Shown piece by piece: positions 19,070 to 27,308 of a stretch of 64,000 nt of DNA. Below the pieces are notes generated by a model. That model was given only the letters and a program-made list of their open reading frames with translations. It did no database searches and was not told the origin of the DNA. Position 1 is the stretch's first letter. The number at the start of each line of letters is the position of its first letter. This DNA is from Pirellulales bacterium. GTDB taxonomy: Bacteria > Planctomycetota > Planctomycetia > Pirellulales > JAEUIK01. The DNA is taken from NCBI GenBank assembly GCA_019636335.1, contig JAHBXR010000009.1:151082-215081 (forward strand). Reading direction: 5' to 3'. Made by a program: the position numbers and the translations under genes.

Positions 19070-19945
19070 CTACTCGATCACCTTAGTGAGGGGATACTCG
19101 ACGATTCCGCCGGCGCCGGCCGCTTTCAGCTTGGGAATGATGTGACGCACGACCGACTCGTCGAGCACGGTGATCACGTCGACCCAATTATCGTCGGCCA
19201 GGCTCGACACAGTGGGCCGCTGCAGGGCGGGCAGCAGCGAGAGGACGCGCGACAGCGAGGCGCGCGGCACGTTCATCATCAACCCCACCTTGCCGTCGGC
19301 GGCCATGGCCCCGCGAAGCATGAGGACGACGTCGTCGATCTTCTGCTTCTTCCAGGGATCGGCGTATGCCTCTTTGTTGGCGATGAAACGCGTCGTGCTC
19401 TGCAGTACTTCGGCCACGATGCGCAGTTGGTTCGCCCGTAGCGAGCTGCCGGTCTCGGTGACTTCCACGATCGCATCGGCCAGCTTCGGCGGTTTGACCT
19501 CGGTGGCGCCCCAACTGAATTCGATGCGCGCCTCGACGCCGTGCCGGGCGAGAAAGCTCTTGGTTAGGCCGACGGCTTCCGTGGCGATGCGCTTGCCGGC
19601 CAGGTCCTCGACCTTTTGCACCGGAGAGCTTTCGGGGACGCACAACACCCAGCGGACCGGACGACGGCTGACTTTCGAAAAAACCAACTCCGCCACCTCG
19701 TGGACGTCGGCGCCGGTCTCGACGATCCAGTCGTGGCCGGTCAGGCCCGCGTCGAGCACGCCGTCTTGCACGTAGCGGGCCATTTCCTGGGCACGGATCA
19801 GCATGCACTCGATCTCATCGTCGTCGATGCCCGGGTAGTAGCTGCGCGAACTGAAAGAGATCTTGTAACCGGCGCGGCGAAACAACTCGGCGGTCGCTTC
19901 TTGCAGGCTACCGGAGGGAATACCCAAGCGAAGGATCTGGCTCAT
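19070..19945 (-). CDS. hisG: ATP phosphoribosyltransferase, long form (HisG)
   Basis: First and committed step of histidine synthesis: ATP plus PRPP to phosphoribosyl-ATP. It has 291 residues, the length of the long HisG form with a C-terminal regulatory (ACT-like, histidine-binding) domain, so no HisZ partner is needed. The N-terminus [14 protein letters not shown] matches the family, and the regulatory end reads [21 protein letters not shown]. The ATG has no recognisable Shine-Dalgarno; the bases upstream belong to a short-unit repeat. hisI lies upstream on the same strand, 93 bp away, so the two form a partial his operon. Confidence 0.95.
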   Translation of the reverse strand: MSQILRLGIPSGSLQEATAELFRRAGYKISFSSRSYYPGIDDDEIECMLIRAQEMARYVQDGVLDAGLTGHDWIVETGADVHEVAELVFSKVSRRPVRWVLCVPESSPVQKVEDLAGKRIATEAVGLTKSFLARHGVEARIEFSWGATEVKPPKLADAIVEVTETGSSLRANQLRIVAEVLQSTTRFIANKEAYADPWKKQKIDDVVLMLRGAMAADGKVGLMMNVPRASLSRVLSLLPALQRPTVSSLADDNWVDVITVLDESVVRHIIPKLKAAGAGGIVEYPLTKVIE

Positions 19946-19948
19946 GGG

Positions 19949-20037
19949 AGTGGTCAGTGGTTAGGGGTCAGTGGGCAGTGGTTAGTGGACAGGGGATTCG
20001 ATGCCACTCGCTGACCCCTGGCCAGTAGCCCCTGATC
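19949..20037. repeat. Short-unit AGTGG/TCAGTGG repeat between hisI and hisG
   Basis: 19949-19991 consists of variants of GTCAGTGGTTAGGGG and CAGTGG. 20004-20037 carries a degenerate inverted counterpart (CTGACCCCTGGCCAGTAG). It fills nearly the whole hisI-hisG spacer and covers the position of the hisG ribosome-binding site. Confidence 0.65.
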
Positions 20038-20038
20038 A

Positions 20039-20431
20039 CTACTTCTTGTAGACGGTGGCGGGGTCGAAGACGCGCTGGCCTACTTCCCGCAGGCCGTCGG
20101 GCGTGACTTGCCGGTAGAAGCAACTGCGGAAGCCGGTGTGGCAGGCGGCGTCGCCGATCTGGTGGACTTTGAGCAGGATGGTATCGGCGTCGCAATCGAG
20201 ATAGATGCCGCGCACCTCCTGCACGTTGCCGCTTTCTTCTCCCTTGCGCCAGAGCTTGTTGCGGCTGCGGCTGAAGTAAACGGCGCGGCCGGTGGCGAGG
20301 GTCTCGGCGTAGCTCTCGGCGTTCATGTACGCCATCATCAGCACGTCGCCCGTGGCGGCATCCTGTGCAATCGCGGGGAGCAGGCCGTCTCCTTTGGCAA
20401 AGTCGGGGGCATTGGTCGGTTGGTCGCTCAA
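20039..20431 (-). CDS. hisI: Phosphoribosyl-AMP cyclohydrolase (HisI)
   Basis: Third step of histidine synthesis, opening the adenine ring of phosphoribosyl-AMP. About 130 residues, the single-domain form without HisE. It has the conserved MMAYMN, the [13 protein letters not shown] stretch, and the metal site built from CDAD with the later [10 protein letters not shown] cysteines. There is no suitable ATG. A TTG at 20431, with GGAG about 10 bases upstream, gives the standard N-terminus (LSDQPTN); a further TTG at 20464 is also possible. It is followed by hisG after a repeat-filled spacer. Confidence 0.93.
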   Translation of the reverse strand: MSDQPTNAPDFAKGDGLLPAIAQDAATGDVLMMAYMNAESYAETLATGRAVYFSRSRNKLWRKGEESGNVQEVRGIYLDCDADTILLKVHQIGDAACHTGFRSCFYRQVTPDGLREVGQRVFDPATVYKK

Positions 20432-20953
20432 GGAAGGAGATCTCCGGCGCGGGTCTGGGGGCAATGGCCGAGGGGGGTACGAAGAACGCGGCGAACGCGG
20501 CCGCCCCTCGGACGATGGTCCGGCGCGCCGGCGAGGGGTTCACCAGCACGCTCGAAACGATCAGCATAATCGGCGCACCGGCGCCGTGCCAGGGTCAGGC
20601 CGGCGGCGACAAATGCCCGAATAACGGGCCAGGATGCCTTGCGCCGGGGGGTGGTGTGGCAGCCGGCAGGTCGTATCGATGGTGCGCGTTGCCGGGACCG
20701 AGGGGCCGGCCTTTGCCGGCGAGCGTTTCATCTCCAACCCAGCCGGAATGACCGTCCGGTTTGGCACTCTACGCGCAACAGGCGTCTGGGGGGCAATTCT
20801 TGAGTGCGCACGCTGTCCGGTCGATCAATTAGGGCAAGGGTTGCCTTCCCATCCCGTTGGTGAGCCCTGGTACGACTCTGCCGAACGCCCCCCGTTCTGG
20901 CCTGCCCCAGACAAGAAAACCTCCCGCCCGCGGAATAAAAGGAACTGGTCCCC
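20432..20953. other. Non-coding divergent spacer
   Basis: 522 bp between the divergent hisI and GT2-like genes. Open frames are present on both strands but lack ribosome-binding sites and any recognisable protein features. A small perfect GCCGGC/GCCGGC hairpin lies at 20705-20720. It probably holds the two promoters, but no convincing -35/-10 pair was found. Confidence 0.5.
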
Positions 20954-21649
20954 GTGCAACGCTCGATCACGTTTTGCCTGCCCGTCTACAACGAGCAGAC
21001 CACCCTGGCGACGACCGTCGCCGAAATCCTGGAAGTCCTCCCCGAGATCGCCAGCCGCTTCGAGCTATTGATCGTGGACGACGGCTCGACCGACGCCACG
21101 CCCGAGCTGGCCAGCGACCTGGCCGAGCACTACCCGCAGTTGCGGTTGCTGCATCACGGCCGACGCCAAGGCACGCGTGCAGCGCTGGCGCGCGGCGTGC
21201 GCGAGGCGCGGGGCGAGATCGTGCTCGTCCGCGAACAAGACTGCGCGCCCGGCATCGACGACGTGATGCGGGCATGGCAGCGCATCGACAGCTCGACGCA
21301 CCGCATTCCCACGCTGCCGATCCTCGAAGACTCGAGCGTCCAGACCTGGGTGCAGAAGGCGATTGCCTGGGGTCAGCGCCGCGAGCGCCGCTCCGGGCAG
21401 CGCGAGAACGAGATGCTGGCCGCGGCCTTCCAGCAATCGGCCGGCAGCGACTGGCGCTGGGCCGATCGCGAGACGCTCGCCGCGCGTTTGACCGGCGAGG
21501 TGGTGGACCTGTGGAACGATCACGCCCTCGAGCTCGCGCCCGGACTGCGCCGCGACCTCCCCTCGCGCGCCGCGCAAGGTCGTGTGGCGCCCCAGCCTCG
21601 TCGTCCGGCGTTCCTCGACAAGGTGCGCGACTTCGCCACGGGCGAGTAA
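20954..21649 (+). CDS. GT2-like (GT-A fold) glycosyltransferase homologue, probably truncated
   Basis: A 231-residue protein started at GTG 20954, preceded by AAAAGGA. The N-terminal nucleotide-binding half is classical: CLPVYNEQ at 8-15 and VDDGSTDATP at 41-50. The metal-binding DxD expected near residue 93 reads REQDC instead, and the usual acceptor-binding half and membrane helices are missing. The remaining sequence is Arg/Glu-rich and helical, ending with a Pro/Arg-rich tail. It may be a non-catalytic relative or a repurposed regulator rather than an active transferase. A hairpin terminator follows 55 bp downstream. It stands alone with no cell-envelope operon around it. Confidence 0.75.
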   Translation: MQRSITFCLPVYNEQTTLATTVAEILEVLPEIASRFELLIVDDGSTDATPELASDLAEHYPQLRLLHHGRRQGTRAALARGVREARGEIVLVREQDCAPGIDDVMRAWQRIDSSTHRIPTLPILEDSSVQTWVQKAIAWGQRRERRSGQRENEMLAAAFQQSAGSDWRWADRETLAARLTGEVVDLWNDHALELAPGLRRDLPSRAAQGRVAPQPRRPAFLDKVRDFATGE

Positions 21650-21703
21650 GTCTCGCCGCGCGAAGACTGCACCTGCTGTCATACGCGGGCTAAGCAATCA
21701 CTC

Positions 21704-21737
21704 AACGGCCATCGTGCGAATATGCACGATGGCCGTT
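21704..21737. terminator. Strong perfect hairpin, probable terminator
   Basis: Perfect 14-bp arms AACGGCCATCGTGC (21704-21717) and its complement (21724-21737) around a GAATAT loop, located 55 bp after the GT2-like stop. A T run (21753-21759) occurs 15 bases later, so the terminator is not of textbook form. Confidence 0.65.
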
Positions 21738-22699
21738 TCGCTTCACGCATACTTTTTTTGCGAACCCACAAGGGTGTAAACCCTTCTGAGCGCTTTTGCC
21801 GAGGCGCGCCAGCAACGTCCTAGAGCTGGGGGGAAAACCCCAAGTGTCCAGTGCCGCGGCAAGCGTGGAGTCGCGAGTTTTTTTCGAGCGGCAGGCCAGG
21901 GCGCTCGACGTGCGCGGCCACCTCGATTTGCCGGCCGACGCTGCGCGGCGTGCCCCTCGCATCGTTCTTGGTTGATGTGAAGCGGGCAAACGCACCCGGC
22001 TGGGACCTCGCTCGGCGCGGTAGAGCGGCGAACTGAAAAGAGGTCTTGACAGGGGATGCGTATTCCGTGGAACAAGCCACTTGTCTCGCCCATTTTCGCT
22101 GCCTATGATGAGGCTGTTCCAAAGCTGGCGAACGATTTTTGTTCTTATCAGCGTAAAGCGGGTGTCGCTTTAAGCCAGCGGGTCAGACGAAAGATGAATC
22201 TCGCGATCGAGGCAAGCGATCGAGAGATGCGGTTCACGCGTGATAACGGTTCGCGCGAGGATGTAGAACGCGGTCTGACAGTGGGGGAAAACTCCGCCAT
22301 TCGTTGAATGGGTTGTGCGCTTTCGCAGGGGCGAAAGTGCGCGAACTACCGTGCCGGCGGAAGCCTGGCACGCGGCCTGTTCAGCGAGCCCGCGCCCATC
22401 TTCCTGGCACTTGCCGTTCTGACGCGTTGTTCCGTGACGACGATCGATGTTTGACGACGGTGGCGTACGTCCGTCTCACATCTCTTGACGGATAAGCAGG
22501 AACAACAACCCAAACCAGACGACAGCCGGCGTCGCCCTTTTTCACGCGATGCTCGTGCTCCGTGCCCTGTTGCGCACGTGGCGCGAGCCGATCGCGGGCC
22601 GCGATGCTGGTTCGACAAACCAGTGCATTCTCATCGCTACGTCATCTCATCATTTATTGGAGGGGCCACGTCGTGACGCGGCCCGGGAGGGAACGGAAC
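21738..22699. other. Long non-coding, hairpin-rich spacer
   Basis: About 960 bp without a convincing gene. Possible hairpins include TAAAGCG/CGCTTTA with a 5-base loop (22154-22172), a TCTCGCGATCG/CGATCGAGAGA pair (from about 22198) and a GCGCTTTCGC/GCGAAAGTGCGC pair (22318-22343). Short frames such as 22056-22307 lack family features. It could hold a long leader of the helix-turn-helix gene or a structured RNA. Confidence 0.4.
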
Positions 22700-23224
22700 A
22701 TGAGCTCGGCTGCCTATCACCCGGTTCCGATCAGGGACGTTGACGAGGTGGTGCCCACCGACAGCCCCCAAGGTCGTCGGCTGCACCGCATTCGTGAGGT
22801 CCGTCGTCAGCAGGGCGTGAGCCTGCGACGAGTCGCCCGCGCGCTGAAGGTCGACTACGACACCGTCCGCGATCAGGAAGAGGAAACGACCGATCTGCCG
22901 TTGAGCCTCGTGTATCAATGGCAGAAGGTGCTCGACGTGCCGGTGGGCGATTTGCTCATCGACAGCGAAGCACCCCTTTCGACGCCGGTCATGCAGCGTG
23001 CGCGGCTGGTGAAGTTGATGAAGACGGCCCAGGCGATCATGGAGAAGGCTGAAACGCCCCCCATTCGTCGCATGGCCGAAACGCTGATCACGCAGCTCTG
23101 CGAGATCATGCCCGAGTTGAAGGACGTCAGCCCCTGGCACGCCGTGGGGCAGCGTCGCACGTTGAACGAATATGGCCGCGTCGTCGAGCGCCGTCTGACC
23201 GACGGCGTGTGGCGCGACCTGTAA
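22700..23224 (+). CDS. XRE-type helix-turn-helix transcription regulator
   Basis: A 174-residue protein. ATG 22700 follows GGGAGGGAACGG, an excellent ribosome-binding site; upstream in-frame codons are not coding-like. An N-terminal lambda-repressor-type HTH lies at about residues 25-78 (RIREVRRQQGVSLRRVARAL, then a DLPLSLVYQWQKVLDVP recognition/packing part). A helical C-terminal part (LVKLMKTAQAIMEK) may be for dimerisation, and the end reads RRLTDGVWRDL. There is no ligand domain. It stands alone behind the long spacer. The target genes are unknown. Confidence 0.82.
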   Translation: MSSAAYHPVPIRDVDEVVPTDSPQGRRLHRIREVRRQQGVSLRRVARALKVDYDTVRDQEEETTDLPLSLVYQWQKVLDVPVGDLLIDSEAPLSTPVMQRARLVKLMKTAQAIMEKAETPPIRRMAETLITQLCEIMPELKDVSPWHAVGQRRTLNEYGRVVERRLTDGVWRDL

Positions 23225-23590
23225 ACGTCGTTGCTCGAGGTACGAGAGTCCCCCGCGGGCCATAGCACCCTGACGGACATCTCCTGAAGGTGCGAGGGAC
23301 GCGCGAGCGCCGTGGGCTGTGTCTTCGCGAACTACGCGAGGCGCGGCCCGCGGCGCTACGCGAGCCCCATCTCTTCGCCGATCGCTCAGCGGGGCTTTTC
23401 AAGCACCGCCGATCGCACGTTCGTGCGTAATTCTTTTTGTTATCCGCGCCGTCGTTGTAATCGCTAAAGTCTCGCCGGGCGGTCCGTCGAATCATTCTTG
23501 AAACGGGGGCAGCTTTTTCTCGCGACGCCGCACCAACGACGCCCTACCTCGTCCGGTTTTCAACCCGATTCTCGTGGGAGCGATCTTTCT
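23225..23590. other. Non-coding spacer before the outer-membrane protein gene
   Basis: 366 bp with no recognisable gene, RNA or repeat. It presumably holds the promoter and leader of the outer-membrane protein gene. Confidence 0.5.
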
Positions 23591-24565
23591 ATGACCGGCT
23601 TACGCTCTTGCCTCGTGCTGGGATTGCTATCGCTGGCCCTGCCAGCACGGGCTCAGGACGAGGTGATCGACCTGTCGCAACCGTTGTCGGTCCGCTCGCC
23701 CGACAAGGTCTTCAGCCACGGCGTGGTGGCAACGGGAAAATGCTGCGCCGAGGAGTGTTGCTGCCGCGACTGCTGGTTCCAGCCCGGCTGGTTCGTTGGC
23801 CTGGGGGGGAGCTTCAACTCGGTGCGCGTGGATCAGACGTTCTCGGGGACGGGCACGACGCACATCTACCAGGGCTCGCAACTGGTCGCCGTGGGAGCCG
23901 CCGGCGGTCCCGCACCCACGTTCCGCGATACCGAGACGACCTTCGCCCCGGCGGTGCAGTTCGGCTACCTCAGCCAGGCCACCGACAGCGGATGGATGTG
24001 GGGGACGAAGTTCCTCTACAAGTATCTGGGCGTGAGCTTCTCGGACAACAACGTCGATGCCCCGCAGGTGGGCGTCTTCACGGAGCTGTCCGACCCGACG
24101 AATCCGAGCACGTTCACCGGCAACGCCATCTCCGACTCGATTCAAACGTCGGTGAACCACCAGTTGGCGCTGGTACCCCTCATCGGGCGCACGGTGGGCC
24201 AGGGGCATCTTTATCTCGGCGGCGGACCGGTCGTCTTCCAGACCGACTCGCGGATGTACGGGCTGTACTCCTTTGCCGACATCAACGGCCAGCACACGGA
24301 CATCGGCGGTCCGGCCGTGAATCTCTCGAGCTCGGATTGGATGTGGGGAGGCTTGTGGCAACTCGGCTACGCGTACTACTTGCGGCCGAGCTGCTTCATC
24401 GACTTCAGCTACGACTTTGCCGTGACGGGCAAGTACACGACGATCTACCCCATGCCGATCGCGAACACGCAGGGGGCCAACACCTACGAGACAATGATCG
24501 AGTATAAGAACGTGCAGCGCGTCTGGGCACAGTCGTTGACGATCACGTTCAACCTGACGTTCTAA
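23591..24565 (+). CDS. Outer-membrane beta-barrel protein
   Basis: A 324-residue exported protein. ATG 23591 (preceded by GGGAGCG) gives a clean signal peptide, LVLGLLSLALPARA, with cleavage before QDEV. A very Cys-rich stretch (CCAEECCCRDCW, about residues 50-62) follows. Next come alternating amphipathic strands, for example WFVGLGGSFNSV, WGTKFLYKYLGVSF and WQLGYAYYLRPSCF. The protein ends in aromatic LTFNLTF-like strands with terminal Phe, the usual outer-membrane assembly signal. This fits planctomycetal barrel proteins of the BBP7/OmpA-like kind. The function (porin or structural) is unknown. It is monocistronic and convergent with the immunity gene (42 bp between stops). Confidence 0.8.
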   Translation: MTGLRSCLVLGLLSLALPARAQDEVIDLSQPLSVRSPDKVFSHGVVATGKCCAEECCCRDCWFQPGWFVGLGGSFNSVRVDQTFSGTGTTHIYQGSQLVAVGAAGGPAPTFRDTETTFAPAVQFGYLSQATDSGWMWGTKFLYKYLGVSFSDNNVDAPQVGVFTELSDPTNPSTFTGNAISDSIQTSVNHQLALVPLIGRTVGQGHLYLGGGPVVFQTDSRMYGLYSFADINGQHTDIGGPAVNLSSSDWMWGGLWQLGYAYYLRPSCFIDFSYDFAVTGKYTTIYPMPIANTQGANTYETMIEYKNVQRVWAQSLTITFNLTF

Positions 24566-24607
24566 GCGGCGCGCGCCTGGGAAAGGTTTCGCCGTTGGTC
24601 AACGTCG

Positions 24608-25477
24608 CTATTCTATTGCTCCGTGGGCGCGCAGGTACTGGTCCGCGCGAAAGTACCAGTTTCCGATAACGCCCTTGCCGGCGAGATCGCGAGCTTGAAG
24701 GTCGGCGCCTGCGGAAACTAGCAGCTTCACGCAATCCAGGGAGCATTGGGCCGCATGGTGCAGGGGGGTCTTGCCCTCGTGATCTTTCGAGTTCGGATCG
24801 GCGCCGGCGATGAGCAATTGATTCACGATCTTCGGCCAGGTGTAATGCACCGCCGCTGCGAGCAGGGTCAGGCCCTTCGCATTGCGCGTCTCGATGTCAT
24901 TGCCCGCGGCCAGGTAGCGTTCCACCTCGGGGGCTCGACCGCGTTCGATCGCCAGGAAGATGGGAAGGGTTTCTTGCTCGTCGCGCAGGTCGTCGAAGTA
25001 GGTATCGTACATGAGCATCGACAGAAACTCGGTGAACGACTCGGCGACCCAATGGATGTTGTCTCCCTCGGCCTCTTCCGTGCCATCCCAGAAATAGACG
25101 TGGCCGAAGTTGGCTGTTCCGTCATCGACGTACAGCAAGATGGAATCCAGCCCACCGCAATTGGCGATCGTCAGATAACCGGCGGGGATCCGTCCCTCAT
25201 AAAGGTTCGCATTCAGGGAGAGCGAGCCGCTCCCAAGTTCCTCGCCTGACTCACCCAGGAATTCAGAAACGCAAACGCCGTCCGACCAGCGATCGGTATC
25301 CGGAACGTAGAACATCACAGGCTTTTGAAACCAGCCGCCGTTGAAATGTAGCAAGAACTCCACATAGTCCGCCGGTAGTGAGAGTCCAAGCTTTGATTGT
25401 AACGTCTTCAGAGTCGCGCGCGTGAGCGGCGGATCGAGCGAGTCCTGCAATAGTTCAATAATAGCAAGTTGTTGCAT
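24608..25477 (-). CDS. SUKH (SMI1/KNR4)-ankyrin fusion, probable immunity protein
   Basis: A 289-residue cytoplasmic protein. Residues about 20-155 form a SUKH/SMI1-KNR4 domain: LPADYVEFLLHFNGG near 34-48, then the IANCGGLDSILLYV core near 104-117. Residues about 172-265 hold at least three ankyrin repeats (KGLTLLAAAVHY, LLIAGADPNSKD, GKTPLHHAA, LLVSAGADLQARD). SUKH proteins, and separately ankyrin-repeat proteins, are established immunity partners of nuclease polymorphic toxins; here both are in one chain. It starts 15 bp after the nuclease gene's stop on the same strand, the usual toxin-then-immunity order. It presumably binds and blocks the nuclease in the producing cell. Confidence 0.85.
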   Translation of the reverse strand: MQQLAIIELLQDSLDPPLTRATLKTLQSKLGLSLPADYVEFLLHFNGGWFQKPVMFYVPDTDRWSDGVCVSEFLGESGEELGSGSLSLNANLYEGRIPAGYLTIANCGGLDSILLYVDDGTANFGHVYFWDGTEEAEGDNIHWVAESFTEFLSMLMYDTYFDDLRDEQETLPIFLAIERGRAPEVERYLAAGNDIETRNAKGLTLLAAAVHYTWPKIVNQLLIAGADPNSKDHEGKTPLHHAAQCSLDCVKLLVSAGADLQARDLAGKGVIGNWYFRADQYLRAHGAIE

Positions 25478-25492
25478 CGGAACTCGCCGTTT

Positions 25493-27157
25493 TCAGAGAA
25501 TTGGCGTTTGTCGCGACCGATTCTTTTGGCAGGCGTTCGTCAAACGTGCTCGCAGCGCCTTCTTCGCCTGTGACGCGGCGTTGTCAAAGTCTTGCTGACT
25601 GCCTCCCTGAGACTGTGAGTAGTTCGCGCCCTGCATGTCTTGTCTGAATTTATTTAATGCATCGGCGATTTCTTGCGCGTCCACGCGGCCATTTGTTTCA
25701 ACCTCGTTGGTGACTTCGATTTGTGCTGCTAGTTCCTTGAAGGCCTCGACCGTCTGTTCGCTGGCCTTCTGCCAGGCATCGGCAACAGGTTCGTTGGCAT
25801 CTCGATACGCTTTCTCCACCTTGGCATTTGCCTCGTCCGTGATTTGCTTTGCTAATTCGGTACCCAGATCATGGGCCGCGATGAGATCGCCCAGCAGTGG
25901 CGTCGCCCTGGCAATTGCTCCCGCCACTCCATGTGCCTCGGCATTCTCAGCGAAATCTAGGATTGCCAGTCCGGGGCCAATTAGTGGTATCACGCGACGC
26001 ACGTTTCGTCCAATGAATGGCGTTAGACTTTTAGGTACAATCCCTGGTCTCATCTTCCTGGCAGCGCGAGCAAGTAAGGAGTTTCTTAACTTTATCCGCG
26101 AGAGTTCCTCTTTTGCAAACTTCTTGACTGAGTCGACGTCGATATTCAGGCTGCGATAGATCTTGGCCGCTGCACTGGCGGAGCCTTCGTGAAACACCGT
26201 CCGATGAATCTCCGTAGGGACCAATTGCATTTTTCCGATCAAGACCTTGGTTTTCTTTCCATCGAGCTCTACCGTTTCTTCAATCACGTTTCGCAAATCA
26301 TGGTGAAACGTTGCGCCGGGTGGCAGCACCTTGCCAGGGTTGTTCTTATACCAAGCTTCTGTTGCATTCCTGATGTCAGCAATACGATCGCCTGTCAGCA
26401 CAACGTGAGTTGGCTTTCCCGGTAGTTCGAAAGCATCCAGTATGGGCAGACCGTTCGAATACTTGATCTCACGAACGGTCTTGTTGCCGGCCTTGATTGG
26501 CGTCTTCAATTTGAACGTGCTCTTGCCCTTCTCCCCCGTCCAGGTTCCTTTCTCGTCCGATGGCAGGTACCAGCGCGAAGGGTCTGATTGCTCCGCAGAC
26601 AGTCCGGGCGATGGCCGAGTGGCCTTTTCTGTTGCACGGGGTTTGGTCGAGCGGTTGCCTCGTCCTCGACCATTCGGCATGGCCATCGCCAACTCGACGG
26701 GTATTGCGCGATGACGGCCCGCGATAAAGGGGCCTTTCTCAATCGGATTGGGAAGCGGCGTCTTCCCGATAATCAGAGGCAAGGTTTTAAAGCCTGCGTT
26801 GGAGTCGGACGGATCGTCTGGATTCTCATCACGATCTCTGCCAAACCGCTTGCCAAGGGTAATACCCGCGGTGGAACCCTGGCCGTTCACCGCGGCAAAC
26901 CAACCTGGATTCGGCGGTGTGCCCCGCCGTGGGTGCTTGCTGGGGTCCCAACGGACCTCGGTCAGTTCGACGACCTCCGCGAGCCAATGCTGAAGTGGCA
27001 GATTCGACTCAGCAGCGCAGGTAGCGACGTCCGCAGAGATCGCAGGCGCGTTTCCCAACATCGCCCGCGCGAACGCAGATGCTCCGGCGCGATCGTTCAA
27101 AGTGATTTGGTCGACGAAAGTAAGCGGCGAAGCCAGCAGCTCCCTGCGCGATTTCAT
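25493..27157 (-). CDS. Polymorphic toxin with internal HNH/EndoVII-type (xHH) nuclease domain
   Basis: A 554-residue protein. ATG 27157 follows AGGAAAGG. Residues about 1-100 form a helical leader with a HPRRGTPPNPGWF motif. About 100-215 is a Pro/Gly/Lys-rich linker. Residues about 235-330 carry a nuclease module: RNATEAWYKNNPG, then a PPGATFHHDL motif (284-286 FHH), KMQLVPTEIH (309-318) and VFHEGS. This matches the WHH/LHH-type HNH/EndoVII toxin signature of xHH, MQLVP..iH and a later His. The C-terminal 200 residues contain a hydrophobic, Gly-rich stretch (RRVIPLIGPGLAILDFAE) and a helical tail. No signal peptide is seen, so the delivery route (type VI, contact-dependent or other) is unknown. 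The partner is the SUKH-ankyrin gene. The region looks less GC-rich than its neighbours. Confidence 0.82.
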   Translation of the reverse strand: MKSRRELLASPLTFVDQITLNDRAGASAFARAMLGNAPAISADVATCAAESNLPLQHWLAEVVELTEVRWDPSKHPRRGTPPNPGWFAAVNGQGSTAGITLGKRFGRDRDENPDDPSDSNAGFKTLPLIIGKTPLPNPIEKGPFIAGRHRAIPVELAMAMPNGRGRGNRSTKPRATEKATRPSPGLSAEQSDPSRWYLPSDEKGTWTGEKGKSTFKLKTPIKAGNKTVREIKYSNGLPILDAFELPGKPTHVVLTGDRIADIRNATEAWYKNNPGKVLPPGATFHHDLRNVIEETVELDGKKTKVLIGKMQLVPTEIHRTVFHEGSASAAAKIYRSLNIDVDSVKKFAKEELSRIKLRNSLLARAARKMRPGIVPKSLTPFIGRNVRRVIPLIGPGLAILDFAENAEAHGVAGAIARATPLLGDLIAAHDLGTELAKQITDEANAKVEKAYRDANEPVADAWQKASEQTVEAFKELAAQIEVTNEVETNGRVDAQEIADALNKFRQDMQGANYSQSQGGSQQDFDNAASQAKKALRARLTNACQKNRSRQTPIL

Positions 27158-27308
27158 GACAGCCTTTCCTGGATGGTGCCGCACGATCGAAATGAACGTG
27201 CCACCAGGAGGCTACGCAGAAGCGTGGCTCAATTACGAGATGAACTTACGCGCGATGTTGGATGAATCGTGCGTCAAGAGAAAGAACCAGGCCAACGCGA
27301 GAAGGGCG

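Noticed and set aside
22046..22074. TTGACA at 22046 as a promoter
   Set aside because: No acceptable -10 hexamer lies 16-18 bases downstream.
22056..22307. 83-codon frame starting MRIPWNKP with a fair ribosome-binding site
   Set aside because: No coding character or motif; it overlaps the hairpins noted at 22154-22345.
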